64,000 nt of DNA from contig NZ_JAULBC010000004.1 in assembly GCF_041060425.1 (NCBI RefSeq), forward strand, positions 1-64,000, given 5' to 3'. The notes below the pieces were generated by a model. The model was not told the origin of the DNA, did no database searches, and saw nothing but the letters and a program-made list of their open reading frames with translations. This DNA comes from Danxiaibacter flavus (lineage in GTDB: Bacteria > Bacteroidota > Bacteroidia > Chitinophagales > Chitinophagaceae). The translations under genes were made by a program, and so were the position numbers. Positions 37,901 through 47,355 of this stretch are shown here, one piece after another. The stretch's first letter is position 1. Each line of letters starts with the position of its first letter.

Positions 37901-38256
37901 CCAGTACTCCATTGTTTATCATCCGGAATTCCGGCTTCTTTGGTAACATCCTTAAAATGCATGCCGCCCGTGTTGAGGTACAATTTATTTTGCTGCTGAT
38001 TGGAGGCAAAGAACAGATCGATCAAGCCATCATTATTAAAATCAGCAGCGCCAATGCCTGCACCGTTATAAAAGTACATGTACTTAAACATGTTAAAACT
38101 ATCCGTTGGTGTAAGCTTGTTCACAAAATTTAACCCGGTGCTGTCGACCGTTAACAAGGTGAACATCACCGGATGCTTCTCTGACCGGCTGCAAGCTGTA
38201 GCCACAAGCACAACCAGAACACACGCAGTTATATATTTTTTTAACGGACTCATCAT
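34933..38256 (-). CDS. VCBS/FG-GAP and ASPIC-domain surface lipoprotein (CRTAC1-like), copy 2
   Basis: 1107 residues with a lipobox (VLVATAC, Cys about 22). It contains many FG-GAP/VCBS blades with calcium-binding DxNxDGxxD loops (ADFNNDGLIDL, VDINNDGLMDLY, ADINLDGYPDLY, ADLDNDGDLDVV). A UnbV/ASPIC segment lies at about 540-610 (NNYAEITLKG, PARGFLSSMD). It probably folds as a seven-blade propeller pair on the cell surface and may assist SusC/SusD glycan uptake, by inference from neighbours. It starts 17 bases after its paralogue ends, so the two are co-transcribed. The last residues KSQN and the stop derive from an intergenic repeat. Confidence 0.88.
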   Translation of the reverse strand: MMSPLKKYITACVLVVLVATACSRSEKHPVMFTLLTVDSTGLNFVNKLTPTDSFNMFKYMYFYNGAGIGAADFNNDGLIDLFFASNQQQNKLYLNTGGMHFKDVTKEAGIPDDKQWSTGVSVVDINNDGLMDLYVCRVGNFENLHGANQLLICQGIKNGVPLYKDEAVAYGLNFSGFSTQAAFFDYDMDGDLDMFLLNHSVHQNGTFAERKLFLGTYNELSGDRLYRNDKGKFTDVTKTVGINSSAIGYGLGICVADINLDGYPDLYIGNDFHENDYLYINQHNGTFKEELNDHIMHTSQFSMGVDVADADNDAYPEIISMDMLPSDPYILKRSLGEDEYNVFNMKINAGYNYQYTRNNLQWNRRNGMFSETGLYSGVSATDWSWAPLWMDFDNDGLKDLFISNGIPKRLNDIDYVNYVSNGEVQEKIKANRIDQKEMALVNKFPEIKLPNRFYKNMGDMQFKDMGENIARDLPTFSNGAIYADLDNDGDLDVVVNNVDDAAMVYRNASNDTAKNNYAEITLKGDSTNIHAVGARVVVFTKNKQVRTYEKYPARGFLSSMDIPVHIGLSNTVVDSAVLIWPDNSFQQINLQQPKQAVIYKKGLPKFDFQVLTKRWPSQLNSIDDITQSTGLLYKHQENNFVEFDREPLIPHMVSKEGPALAIADINHDGLDDVFIGSAKRFKSAIFLQTKEGKFIQQVQPAIEQDSMYEDVDACWVDVNNDHHPDLVVASGGNEYYGKDERMQPRVYLNDGKGNLTKEQHAFDGIYLTASCVAPYDFDGDGKMDLFIGARCVPWEYGQSPVSYLLKNDGTGRFKDVTKTYGESIQNAGLVTSALWIDIDKNGSKDLVVTQEWGEIVAFMNNKGSFTKQELTTKKGWWNFVLPCDIDNDGDLDFIAGNLGLNSRLKASPEQPVRLYYNDFDGNGKKEQVLTYYLNGKEIPFATKDELQRQMPVLKKKFLYAEDFAKATLAELFDKEKLDDADKLTADYFSNAVLLNKGNGVFETKALPWQAQLSPYKDAIVVNANNDTLPDIFIAGNFYENNIEMGRYDADYGTILVNKGNGAFECQSVNGLNIKGQVRKIRQINIAGKQAMVLVRNNDSAMVLKSQN

Positions 38257-38273
38257 ATTGGTATGCTGCTGGG

Positions 38274-41200
38274 TTAATCTTTCGTTCTGGTATCTTTCTT
38301 AACAATATCTTTTTTAAGGCCGTTGCTTTTATACAACAACGGATATTCATTGTTTTGTAAAACAAGAATACCGGTTCCTGTTCCGCTTTTTATCAGGCGA
38401 ATATCTCTTACCTGGCCTCTTGTTTCAAGGCCACTTTTATCTTTACCAATGGCAGTAAAATTGCCCTTACCATCATTTAGCAATACACTTCCAAAGCTTG
38501 CATCAAGCCTGCAGAGTTGCGGAGGGAAATCGAAGATATTACCGCCTGCTATAATATCAATATATCCGTCATTGTTGAGATCTGTACAGGCAATTGCATT
38601 CACGCTTGAGAATTGCACCTCATCAGGCATTCTCTTTATAGAGAATTTTCCATTGCCTTCATTAACAGCAATAATTGATGGCGTATAATTAAATGTTTTC
38701 ACAAGGCTTTTTTCGACAAGGTTAGAAGGAAACAACTCTTGTATCGATTTGCTGGCGAATGTTTCATGTTTAAGATTCTCCTTCTTGAGTGAAGGCAGCT
38801 GATCAACGATTTCTCTTTTGAGAAATACCGGCATATCCTTGCCGTTCACGGTGTGAGTGATGATCTTATCTAACGCCCCATTGAGATCATAATCATTCAT
38901 CCAAAGCTTAACAGGCTTGTTTGCATTGGGACGCAGATAAAAATTGTCACCCATGTTTCCAAGGATCAGATCCTCGTCTCCATCGCCATCAATATCAGCA
39001 GTACTAATGCTTTGCCACCAACCGTATAAGCTGTCGAGATTTGTTTTTATTTCATTGAATTTGCCATTGGCAAAAGAAAATATTCTTGGTGTCATCCATT
39101 CACCCACAATAATCAGGTCCTTTTGTTTATCGCCGTTTACATCGGACCATACAGCGCCGGTAACCATTCCAATCCTGGCAATATCGGGATTTTTGGAAGC
39201 GGCAATATCAGTAAATCTTCCCTTACCATCATTTACATACAAATAGCTTGCAGGTGAAATACCATAGTTCATAGGTTCACTTCTACCGCCGACAAATAAA
39301 TCAAGATCACCGTCGTTATCAAAATCACTGGCAACTACTACGGCTGTATTTGAGCGGCTGGCCGGTATTGCATTTACATCAACTTCAAAATTTCCCTTGC
39401 CATCGTTCCTGTATAAATGGCTTTGCATTTTGCCACTGCTTCCTGGTGCATTGTTTCCGCCAGCCCCAACAAACAAATCAAGGTCACCATCATTATCGCA
39501 ATCAAAGAAAAGTGCAGCAACGTCCTCCATATCTGCGTACTTCTCAAAGGCAGGCTGCTTCTTCAGCACAAAGCCACCATCGTTAGTTTGCAGATACAAC
39601 TGTCCAGCCTGTCCGGCTGCACCACATATATACACATCCTCACGTCCGTCGCCGTTCACATCGCCAACTGCAGCCTTCGGCCCTTCCTGGGATAGCATTC
39701 GGGGTATATTTCTTTCGTTGTAATAGTCTATATAATCATCTTCCTTGTGTTTCTCAAAATGTTGCGAGGAAGTGGCAAGTAGCGGCGATTCCTGCGTAAC
39801 TGTTTTAACAGCTATCATCTGCGCAGAGACAGTCTTTTGATCAACAACAAGTACTTTATTTATCTCAGGATGTGCGATTGTAGTTGCGGTAAGATCCGGC
39901 CAGCGTATAACCACTGAGTCAACCTTATCAACTGCGCCCAGGCCAGCAATCATTTTATAATCTACTGAAGACTGAAAGCCCCTGCTTGGTATCAGCTCTC
40001 TCGACATGATCTGCCCTCCTGCATAGATCTTTACCTTGCTGCCTACCGCATAAGTATTGGTTCCCTTGCCTTTCAAACTCACCCCGATATAATTATTCTT
40101 ACTCTGCTGACGAGCCTTATTCTGATATATAAACGCTTTCTGATTTACATTATTGATGACGATGTCAAGATCGCCGTCATTATCCAGATCTCCATACGCA
40201 GCTCCATTGGAAAATGAAGGTTCAGTAAAGCCCCATTGTTTGGCCGCATCTGTAAATTTCAGATTACCGTTGTTTCTAAATGCTTTATTAACGAGCGGAT
40301 GACTTGGCATTTTACTGATAATATCGTCCACATCTTCTTTCTCTCCTGTCATTACCATTCGCTGAACCACATTGTTCGCAAAAAAATCAATAAAGTCCTG
40401 ATCTGTCAGATCACGATTAATGCCGTTGCACACATATATATCATTATTGCCATCGTTATCTGCATCAAACATTAAACCGCCCCAACTCCAGTCAGATGCG
40501 GCAACGCCACTATAAAAGCCAATTTCAGAAAACTTGCCATTCTTGTTGTTCAGTTGCAACGTGTTCTGCTGAAACTGTTCGTAAAAACCTGATTTTTCTT
40601 TCAGGCGATAAACATCAATATTCTCAAAAGAGGTAGTTGTTTTAAGCCTGTATTCATCATCGGGCAGCATATCCGTAACAAAAATGTCGGGATATCCATC
40701 GTTATTAATATCGCCCATGTCGGCGCCCATGGATGCAAGACTAGTATGTTGTACCCATTGTTCCAGCTCATCCTTAAAGGTTCCGTTCTTTTGGTTGATA
40801 TAGAGATAATCCCGCTCAAAAAAATCATTAGAAACATACACATCCGGATATCCATCGCCATTTACATCACCCACTGTTACCCCCAAACCAAAGCTGATAA
40901 GGCTTCCATAAATGCCAGCCTCTTTGCTTACATCTGTAAACTTGCCATTATCGTTACGAAGCAACTTGTCACCACCTCCTTTTAAAAAATCTGCGACAGG
41001 CCAGTCTGCGGCACGCAAATCTCTTTTATTGGCATAGTTTAATGTGTTAACAGGAATAAAGCTATTGTTGATGATAAAGCAATCAAGATCGCCATCGAGA
41101 TCATAATCAAAAAAGGCCGCGTGCGTGGCATACCCGCCATGATTTGTTAATCCATAAGCTGCGGCGCTCTCAGTAAATGTGAGATTGTGGTTATTGATGT

Positions 41201-41639
41201 ATAATTTGTTTTCAGGAGCCTTTCCGTTCAGGTAACCGGCATTACAAACATAAATATCCAGCCAGCCATCATTGTTTACATCGGCCAATACAACGCCTGT
41301 GCTCCACTTTTCAGATCCGCCCAGGCCCGCTTTATCTGTAATATCGTCAAACTGCCAGTTGCCCTTATTCAGATACAATTTATTGCTGCCCATGTTGGCT
41401 GTAAAAAATACATCTGCAAGGCCATCATTATTAATATCACCAATTGCAGCACCGCCGCCGTTATAGAAGTTGCGATAGCTGAAAATATTGAAGTCTTTGG
41501 TGTTGTGAATATCGTTGGAGAAATTAATACCGGTAGTCTTCATCAGCTCAAACAAAGCAGGCTCCTCCTTTTTTGTGCTGCAGGATATGAACAGCAGAAA
41601 ACACAAAGGCACACACAATGCAATCTTGTAAAACTTCAT
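38274..41639 (-). CDS. VCBS/FG-GAP and ASPIC-domain surface lipoprotein (CRTAC1-like), copy 1
   Basis: 1121 residues from the ATG at 41639; an upstream TTG would add three residues. Lipobox LLFISC (Cys about 20). The domain order matches the downstream paralogue: VCBS repeats (AIGDINNDGLADVFF, ADVNNDGWLDIYVCN, GDVNGDGYPDVYVS, GDLDNDGDLDIVINN), an ASPIC-type segment (NNYIGVSLKG, PSRGFQSSVDYK; about 540-610), then more VCBS blades with ADIDGDGDEDLILGN. The two proteins align end to end, so this is a tandem duplication that has since diverged. It lies downstream of susD beyond a strong terminator; partial read-through or its own promoter would be needed. Confidence 0.88.
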   Translation of the reverse strand: MKFYKIALCVPLCFLLFISCSTKKEEPALFELMKTTGINFSNDIHNTKDFNIFSYRNFYNGGGAAIGDINNDGLADVFFTANMGSNKLYLNKGNWQFDDITDKAGLGGSEKWSTGVVLADVNNDGWLDIYVCNAGYLNGKAPENKLYINNHNLTFTESAAAYGLTNHGGYATHAAFFDYDLDGDLDCFIINNSFIPVNTLNYANKRDLRAADWPVADFLKGGGDKLLRNDNGKFTDVSKEAGIYGSLISFGLGVTVGDVNGDGYPDVYVSNDFFERDYLYINQKNGTFKDELEQWVQHTSLASMGADMGDINNDGYPDIFVTDMLPDDEYRLKTTTSFENIDVYRLKEKSGFYEQFQQNTLQLNNKNGKFSEIGFYSGVAASDWSWGGLMFDADNDGNNDIYVCNGINRDLTDQDFIDFFANNVVQRMVMTGEKEDVDDIISKMPSHPLVNKAFRNNGNLKFTDAAKQWGFTEPSFSNGAAYGDLDNDGDLDIVINNVNQKAFIYQNKARQQSKNNYIGVSLKGKGTNTYAVGSKVKIYAGGQIMSRELIPSRGFQSSVDYKMIAGLGAVDKVDSVVIRWPDLTATTIAHPEINKVLVVDQKTVSAQMIAVKTVTQESPLLATSSQHFEKHKEDDYIDYYNERNIPRMLSQEGPKAAVGDVNGDGREDVYICGAAGQAGQLYLQTNDGGFVLKKQPAFEKYADMEDVAALFFDCDNDGDLDLFVGAGGNNAPGSSGKMQSHLYRNDGKGNFEVDVNAIPASRSNTAVVVASDFDNDGDLDLFVGGRSEPMNYGISPASYLYVNDGKGRFTDIAASKNPDIARIGMVTGAVWSDVNGDKQKDLIIVGEWMTPRIFSFANGKFNEIKTNLDSLYGWWQSISTADIDGDGDEDLILGNMGDNFYLRPNANKPVKLWMNDYDLNGALDKIITHTVNGKDMPVFLKREIVDQLPSLKKENLKHETFASKSIQELFPSNLVEKSLVKTFNYTPSIIAVNEGNGKFSIKRMPDEVQFSSVNAIACTDLNNDGYIDIIAGGNIFDFPPQLCRLDASFGSVLLNDGKGNFTAIGKDKSGLETRGQVRDIRLIKSGTGTGILVLQNNEYPLLYKSNGLKKDIVKKDTRTKD

Positions 41640-41651
41640 ACACAGCAATAT

Positions 41652-41681
41652 AAAAAGGCCATTTGATAAATGGCCTTTTTA
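41652..41681 (-). terminator. Perfect bidirectional terminator between susD and the VCBS genes
   Basis: AAAAAGGCCATTT, loop GAT, AAATGGCCTTTTT: a perfect 13-base stem with A and T tracts on both sides. It lies between the susD stop and the first VCBS gene, all on the minus strand, and could lower expression of the downstream pair relative to susCD. Confidence 0.88.
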
Positions 41682-41702
41682 CTTTATTAAAATTTAAAAA
41701 TA

Positions 41703-43223
41703 TTAGTAGCCCGGGTTCTGTTCCAGGTTTGGATTTACCGCCAATTGCCTGTTTGGAATTGGATAGATCAGGTATTTTGGATCATCTGTGCCATCTTTTT
41801 CCTGCCATGGATCAAGGAACTTGCCGAAACGGATCAGATCAGTTCTGCGGTGGCACTCAAAGTAAAATTCACGTCCTAATTCATCCAGCAGATTGTCCAA
41901 AGTTAATGATGCAAAAGGCGTAACATTTCTGGCAGCTCTAACCTGGTTTACAAGTGTGAGACCACCTGCTGCATTTCCAGATCTTAACATTGCTTCAGCT
42001 TTCATCAGCAATACATCGGAATAACGATAAAATACGTAGTCGTTGTTTGCAAATGTACCATCGCTTGACGCATAGTCTATCGTATATTTCATTACCCGAA
42101 TACCTGTAAATTCCAACGTATTAGGATCCGTTTCTTTAATTTTTACTGCTGCTGTAAAAGCAAGCGGGTGTCCTTTTCTATCTGTAAGCGCCTTACCTGT
42201 CTGATCATATTGCTGACCAATCAAAAATCCAGCTTTAATACCAGATTTATCAGTCATACCTGGGTAGCTTTCACCTCTGCGTTTATCAGCAGCATCAAAT
42301 TTGTTATAAAAATCAGATAGTGTGGTAAAGCCATTCCATCCACTTGGATTTTGATTATAGTGTAAACCCATATACCAACGGGAACGAACGTCGCCACCTT
42401 CAGCACCACCTACGTTGTTTGCAGTAAAGATATTTTCGGTAGACTTAGTGTCGTTATCAGGTGCAAAGTTGTCAAAGTAATCAGTGCTGAACTTGTACCT
42501 GCCACTGGTTATGATTTGATCAGCCAAAGTGATTACCTGGGCCATATCTGCGTTATCAAAAGTTGGCGCTGCTCTATTAGCAATTACGCCTTTATTCAAA
42601 TAACATTTCATTAATAACACACGTGCAGCATCCTTATTTGCCTGGTTAGCAGGAGGCCCATCTGGCAAATCTTTAATAATAGCATTTAACTCACTCATTA
42701 TATAATCCAGCGCCTCCGAGCCTTTACGTACGCGTGATGCCCCAACGGTACTTTCACCAGGATCACGGTAAGGAACCTGGTTCCAAATATCCAATATATC
42801 GAACATGGCAAAAGCTCTAAGGAAACGAGCCTGAGCCGCCTGGCTTGCCGACGGGCTGTATTGCAACAAATCGGTAGACGAAAATACAACGCCACCTAAG
42901 TTATTAAAAGTGTTATTAACATAAGCGTGATCGGCCGTCCATTTGTGCGCATGAAGCACGCGCCAGATACCGTTATCATCCCAGTCGCCACCGCGTGTTG
43001 GTCCAAGACACTCGTCTGTAGAGTGTTCCTGTAATGCCCAAACACCGTCTTGTTGCTGATATGGAACCCGCATCGCATTATATGCGCCTTTCAAAAGAGC
43101 ATCAACATTGTTGCTGCCTATACCACCAGTTGATACCGTTGAGTGAAGTGTTTCATCCAGCTTCGTGCACGAAGAAATACAACAGGTTGACGCAAGTATA
43201 TATGTAAGAACTTTCAGTTTCAT
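41703..43223 (-). CDS. susD: RagB/SusD family nutrient-uptake lipoprotein
   Basis: 506 residues. Surface glycan/nutrient-binding lid of a SusCD transporter. Lipobox CCISSC (Cys about 19) followed by TKLDETLHSTVS. Helical TPR-like SusD core: ALLKGAYNAMRVPYQQ, ARFLRAFAMFDILDIWNQVPY, ALDYIMSELNAIIKDLP, then DVLLMKAEAMLRSGNAAGG and the C-terminal ELGREFYFECHRRTDLIRFG, a strong SusD signature. It begins 13 bases after susC, in the standard order. The ligand cannot be predicted, as no glycoside hydrolase lies within the locus. Confidence 0.94.
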   Translation of the reverse strand: MKLKVLTYILASTCCISSCTKLDETLHSTVSTGGIGSNNVDALLKGAYNAMRVPYQQQDGVWALQEHSTDECLGPTRGGDWDDNGIWRVLHAHKWTADHAYVNNTFNNLGGVVFSSTDLLQYSPSASQAAQARFLRAFAMFDILDIWNQVPYRDPGESTVGASRVRKGSEALDYIMSELNAIIKDLPDGPPANQANKDAARVLLMKCYLNKGVIANRAAPTFDNADMAQVITLADQIITSGRYKFSTDYFDNFAPDNDTKSTENIFTANNVGGAEGGDVRSRWYMGLHYNQNPSGWNGFTTLSDFYNKFDAADKRRGESYPGMTDKSGIKAGFLIGQQYDQTGKALTDRKGHPLAFTAAVKIKETDPNTLEFTGIRVMKYTIDYASSDGTFANNDYVFYRYSDVLLMKAEAMLRSGNAAGGLTLVNQVRAARNVTPFASLTLDNLLDELGREFYFECHRRTDLIRFGKFLDPWQEKDGTDDPKYLIYPIPNRQLAVNPNLEQNPGY

Positions 43224-43236
43224 TTTTCAAAATTTA

Positions 43237-46194
43237 TTATTGAAGAGAAAAATTTATACCCACATTAAACGTCCTTGATGAAGGATACGGCGTGTATTCT
43301 ATACCCGCAGAAGGCACGTTGTTGTAGGTTTTATCTGTGTTAACTTCCGGATCAAATCCTTTGTACTTTGTAAACACCGCCAAATTTTGTCCGGTTACAT
43401 ATATTGTAGCGTTTTTAAGAGATTTTCCGAGATTGCCCAGGTTATAAGAAAGTGTAACGTTGGCTAACTTCATGTAGTTACCGTCTTCAATATATCTTGA
43501 AGACGAAGTAATCGGGTTGGACAATGATTCTTTAGGAGTTGTCGTAATTATCGATTTCTCTATATTTCTTGATCCCAGGTTTGGCGCCGGTAAATATGCG
43601 TTGATAGTATTGTTATAGATCTTATGACCAAACGCACCGTTCATATTTACGATAAGCGCAAACTTCTTGTAGTTAACTGATGTGCTGAGACCCAAAATTG
43701 TAGTTGGAATTGGACTACCTACGTAATAAAATGTGTTACCATTGTCTTCATACATTGCCTGGCCGTCTTTATCCAATCCAAGATAATGTCTTGTATAGAA
43801 AACATTCATTGGGTGGCCGTTAGCCATTTGCTCTACCCTTGTCTCGGACAAGCCCTGACCGCTTAAGCTACCGGTACTGATTGGTGCAGCAAGACCGTTT
43901 ACTACATTCTTTATAAATGTTGCATTAACACCCAATGTCCAAAGTAAATTTTTATTGCTGATAATGTCTCCATTTACAGTCGCCTCTACACCTTTATTGG
44001 AAACGTTTCCGTCAATGTTTCTCCAGGTAACAACTGTTCCGGGAGGTGCTGGCTGAACCGCGTCAGTTGGAAATAACAGGTCAGTTGTAAGCTTATCAAA
44101 GTAATCAACGGTACCATATATTCTATTCTTAAGCAACCCGAAATCAACACCAATATTGGTTTGTCTGTCTGACTGCCATTTTAGACTTGAGTTAGCATTT
44201 TGTGCTTGTGACAAACCACCAGAGGTAATATTGTACGTTTTTTGCGAAGCACCTGATGGAAATTCCTGGTTACCGGTTTTACCCCAACCAACTCTTAATT
44301 TTAAAAGGTTAACAAAACTGTTTCCTTTTAAGAAATCTTCATTGGTAATATTCCATGCTCCGGCAAATGATGGAAAATATCCCGTTTTATTATCGCCACC
44401 AAATTTTGTTGATCCATCTGAACGAAGTGTTCCGGTAACAATGAAACGATCTTTCCAATTCAAAGTCACTCTTCCGAAGTACGATTTCAATTCAGTTACA
44501 GGATCATTAAATGAACTTATATTTCTGTTTCCAGGATTTGAACCTTGCAGATAATCGGTGTAATCTAAACCTGGATAACTCTGGAAGCCTGACGCTGTAA
44601 TGCTGGCGCCTTTATTGGAAAAGCTTTGGTATTCATAACCGATCACAGCATTAAGATTAAACGAAGAACTAATCTTTTTATTATAGCTCAGTGTTTGTGT
44701 AAATTGCTTGGTAAGCAATTCATTGTTTGCATATCCTGCCCAGCCTTTGCCTTTCACATCATTCAAATTTATCCAGGATTGAATGGATGTTCTTCTTACA
44801 CCTGAACTGTAGTTAGCGCTCGCCAGGATACGATATTCTAAATCGTTGGTGATTTTGTAATAAGGAGAAATACTTGCCAGCACCGTGTTTACAACTGAGT
44901 GATCATTATAAGCTTCAGACATACCCAGCGGATTGACGATATCGCCAGCAAGAATGTTTAAAGAATCTCCGATTTTTAACGCCTGGGTAGGATTCCATTG
45001 TAAGGCATGGCCGATGAGGCTACCGGTGGCACCTGCATCATTTGAAACAGGGGCGATGGTTTCATTAATTTGGTTAACCAATATATTTATGTCAACACCG
45101 AGTCTTTTGTTATTCAGAAATTTAAATCCGCTGTTAAGATTTGCGGAATATTTTTTAAGTCCAGACTTTCTTAAAATACCGTCCTGATTTTGATAGCCCA
45201 GGGTTACACGATAACGGGCGTTTTCATTGCCTCCACTTGCTCCTACCGTGAAATTCTGATTCCACGCAGTTCGTGTGATCGCGTCCATGGCGTCTACACT
45301 TGAACCATAGTCACCATAGTTCAGACCGTAGGATTTTAATGCTCCGCGATATTCATCTGCATTCAGCACGTCAATTTTCTTCAGCAACTTGCTAAAGCCG
45401 GTGCTTGCAGAAACATATAATTTGGGAGGACCTGATTCACCCTTTTTTGTGGTAACCATTACCACACCATAGGCAGCACGCGAACCGTATATCGCTGTGG
45501 CAGATGCATCTTTTAAAACGTCGATGGATGCGATGTCATTTGTGTTGATGAAGTTAAGCGGGTTTGTAACGGGTGTGTTACCTATATTCTGTGCGTTAAC
45601 AGCGGGACGGGCGGACCTTCCATCCAAAGGAACGCCGTCAATAACATAAAGCGGCTGGCCGGTTCCGGTAACTGCAGAGTTACCGCGAATGCGTACTGTT
45701 GTAGCCGCGCCAGGCTGACCACTGTTACCAAGTACCTGTACACCGGCAACCTTGCCTTGAATTAACTGGTCGGGAGCTGTAAAAACACCCTTATTAAAGT
45801 TCTTTTCAGTAACCGATCCAACAGATCCTGTAAGATCTTTTTTACGGGCGGTACCATATCCCACAACAACCACATCGGTTAACGTAGTGTTGTCAGGCGC
45901 AAGGGAAACTGTAATGTCTCCCGTTGCTGGAATGCTGACAGTTTGAGCAGCAAAACCAACGAATGAAATTTCCACAGAAGACGCGGATGCAGGCGCTGAG
46001 AGTTTGAAGCTCCCCTGAGCGTCTGTTGTTGTACCCACCTTGGTTCCCTTAACAAGAACAGATGCACCAACAACGGGCGCGCCCTTGTCATCTGTTACTT
46101 TTCCGGTTACCGTTTTTGATTGGGCTAAAACAACCTGCGTCATGAGTACGAAGCAGTAAAGCAGTAAGGCTTTAAGTTGTAATTTGGCAAACAT
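43237..46194 (-). CDS. susC: SusC/RagA family TonB-linked outer-membrane transporter
   Basis: 985 residues. Signal peptide (ALLLYCFVLMTQVVLAQ), N-terminal carboxypeptidase-regulatory-like domain (about 26-105, VTGKVTDDKGAPVVGASVLV), TonB box region with DVVVVGYGTARKKDLTGSV, plug (about 120-230, LIQGKVAGVQVLGNSGQPG, LYVIDGVPLDG, IDVLKDASATAIYGSRAAYG) and a long barrel ending RTFNVGINFSLQ. It forms the pump-lid transporter with SusD just downstream. The promoter region (46195-46260) has a small TGTGTA-5-TACACA dyad. The substrate is unknown; nearby sugar isomerase and VCBS proteins hint at a carbohydrate. Confidence 0.95.
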   Translation of the reverse strand: MFAKLQLKALLLYCFVLMTQVVLAQSKTVTGKVTDDKGAPVVGASVLVKGTKVGTTTDAQGSFKLSAPASASSVEISFVGFAAQTVSIPATGDITVSLAPDNTTLTDVVVVGYGTARKKDLTGSVGSVTEKNFNKGVFTAPDQLIQGKVAGVQVLGNSGQPGAATTVRIRGNSAVTGTGQPLYVIDGVPLDGRSARPAVNAQNIGNTPVTNPLNFINTNDIASIDVLKDASATAIYGSRAAYGVVMVTTKKGESGPPKLYVSASTGFSKLLKKIDVLNADEYRGALKSYGLNYGDYGSSVDAMDAITRTAWNQNFTVGASGGNENARYRVTLGYQNQDGILRKSGLKKYSANLNSGFKFLNNKRLGVDINILVNQINETIAPVSNDAGATGSLIGHALQWNPTQALKIGDSLNILAGDIVNPLGMSEAYNDHSVVNTVLASISPYYKITNDLEYRILASANYSSGVRRTSIQSWINLNDVKGKGWAGYANNELLTKQFTQTLSYNKKISSSFNLNAVIGYEYQSFSNKGASITASGFQSYPGLDYTDYLQGSNPGNRNISSFNDPVTELKSYFGRVTLNWKDRFIVTGTLRSDGSTKFGGDNKTGYFPSFAGAWNITNEDFLKGNSFVNLLKLRVGWGKTGNQEFPSGASQKTYNITSGGLSQAQNANSSLKWQSDRQTNIGVDFGLLKNRIYGTVDYFDKLTTDLLFPTDAVQPAPPGTVVTWRNIDGNVSNKGVEATVNGDIISNKNLLWTLGVNATFIKNVVNGLAAPISTGSLSGQGLSETRVEQMANGHPMNVFYTRHYLGLDKDGQAMYEDNGNTFYYVGSPIPTTILGLSTSVNYKKFALIVNMNGAFGHKIYNNTINAYLPAPNLGSRNIEKSIITTTPKESLSNPITSSSRYIEDGNYMKLANVTLSYNLGNLGKSLKNATIYVTGQNLAVFTKYKGFDPEVNTDKTYNNVPSAGIEYTPYPSSRTFNVGINFSLQ

Positions 46195-46354
46195 AGATGC
46201 AGTTTTAGTCTTGAAGTATCACACAAAAAACATGTGTAATTAGTACACAAATAACACTTTTTTTTCCTGAATAACTAATTAAAAAACACTTAAACGGGGT
46301 GAATTTCAGGCGAAAATTATTGAGTTTTTTATGCAATCCTTTGCATAGCGGGCA

Positions 46355-46386
46355 CAAAAAAACCACCCACTAAAACTGGTGGATGG
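46355..46386 (-). terminator. Terminator between the isomerase lipoprotein gene and susC
   Basis: Read on the minus strand: CCATCCAC, loop, GTGGGTGG, then seven T. The 8-base stem has one G-U pair. It ends the upstream gene, so susC probably has its own promoter in the remaining 160 bases. Confidence 0.8.
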
Positions 46387-46413
46387 CTTCTTGTAAAAAA
46401 TTGATGCAGGTCG

Positions 46414-47310
46414 TTATTTCAAAGCTGCAACATGATCATTATAAAACTTAACTGTTTCGATAACATCAGGCAGATTATGCTCCCAGTTTGACTCATGTTC
46501 AATAGACATCATTCCATTGAAATTCTGGCGTTTTAATTCCTGGAAAACCGGGTCGAACTTAATAACACCTTTTCCAACTACTGTGTCTGCTGCATCAGTT
46601 TTATCAAATGCAACGATGTCTTTCAGGTGCACGCCATAAATGTGACCATCTAATTTCTTTAAGCAATCAACCGGATCCAGGCCATTGCGGGACCAGTGAC
46701 CGATATCAGCACAAGATCCAATATTTGGATGTCCCTGGATAGCAGCCAGCACAGAATCAGGATGCCAGTAAGCATTTGGTTTTGGATGATCATGAATGGC
46801 TACTTTAATACCGTAAGCACCAGCCAGGCTGTCAACTGCACCCCATTGGTCCTTTTTAGGTTCAGCAGTAATATAGCTTAGCCCGAAATATTTAGCGAGG
46901 TCGAAAGCTTTTTTCCATTCAGCAACATCTTTTGGTGAAATAACACCCATTGCAACAATGTTGATTCCTTTTGAATCCAACCAACCTTTTACTTTGGCTT
47001 TATCAGCATCTGTCATGTCCCAACCAAATTTGGCGCTTCCACCTTTTACAAGCGGCATACCCACAAAAGCTTCAATATGTTTAACACCGGCGCTGTCAAC
47101 TTTAGCCAGCGCTTCTTCAAATGAGAACAATCTGAATGTCCACATCTGGATCCCAATCTTAAAACCTGCAGTTGAACCGGAAGAAGCTGTAGTACTGTCT
47201 TTTGAAGTTGCTGTAGAATCGCTTCCGCCAGTTTGAGAAGAAGGATTGTTACACTGCGTTAGCATCATCGCACAAACGATGCCGAGGCATGCACAAGCAA
47301 TTTTTTTCAT
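46414..47310 (-). CDS. Sugar phosphate isomerase/epimerase-like lipoprotein
   Basis: 298 residues. TIM-barrel protein of the xylose-isomerase-like/AP endonuclease 2 superfamily, with a lipobox (AMMLTQC, Cys about 19) and a Ser/Thr/Gly-rich linker (about 22-48), so it is probably anchored in the envelope. Barrel strands: KIGIQMWTFRLF, KHIEAFVGMP, IKVAIHDHPKP, IGSCADIGHWSRNGLDP, IYGVHLKDIVAF and MMSIEHESNW, which carry the usual metal ligands (Glu, Asp, His, Glu). It is a distant paralogue of the Tat-exported isomerase at 4.2 kb. It lies upstream of susC and is probably part of the same nutrient locus, though separated from it by a terminator. Confidence 0.86.
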   Translation of the reverse strand: MKKIACACLGIVCAMMLTQCNNPSSQTGGSDSTATSKDSTTASSGSTAGFKIGIQMWTFRLFSFEEALAKVDSAGVKHIEAFVGMPLVKGGSAKFGWDMTDADKAKVKGWLDSKGINIVAMGVISPKDVAEWKKAFDLAKYFGLSYITAEPKKDQWGAVDSLAGAYGIKVAIHDHPKPNAYWHPDSVLAAIQGHPNIGSCADIGHWSRNGLDPVDCLKKLDGHIYGVHLKDIVAFDKTDAADTVVGKGVIKFDPVFQELKRQNFNGMMSIEHESNWEHNLPDVIETVKFYNDHVAALK

Positions 47311-47355
47311 GATGTTAGATGTTTGAGTAATTAAATAGGAAGCAATTTAATGGAA

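Noticed and set aside
41703..46194. Full polysaccharide utilisation locus
   Set aside because: SusC and SusD are clear but no glycoside hydrolase, sulfatase or HTCS regulator lies beside them. I call only a SusCD locus.
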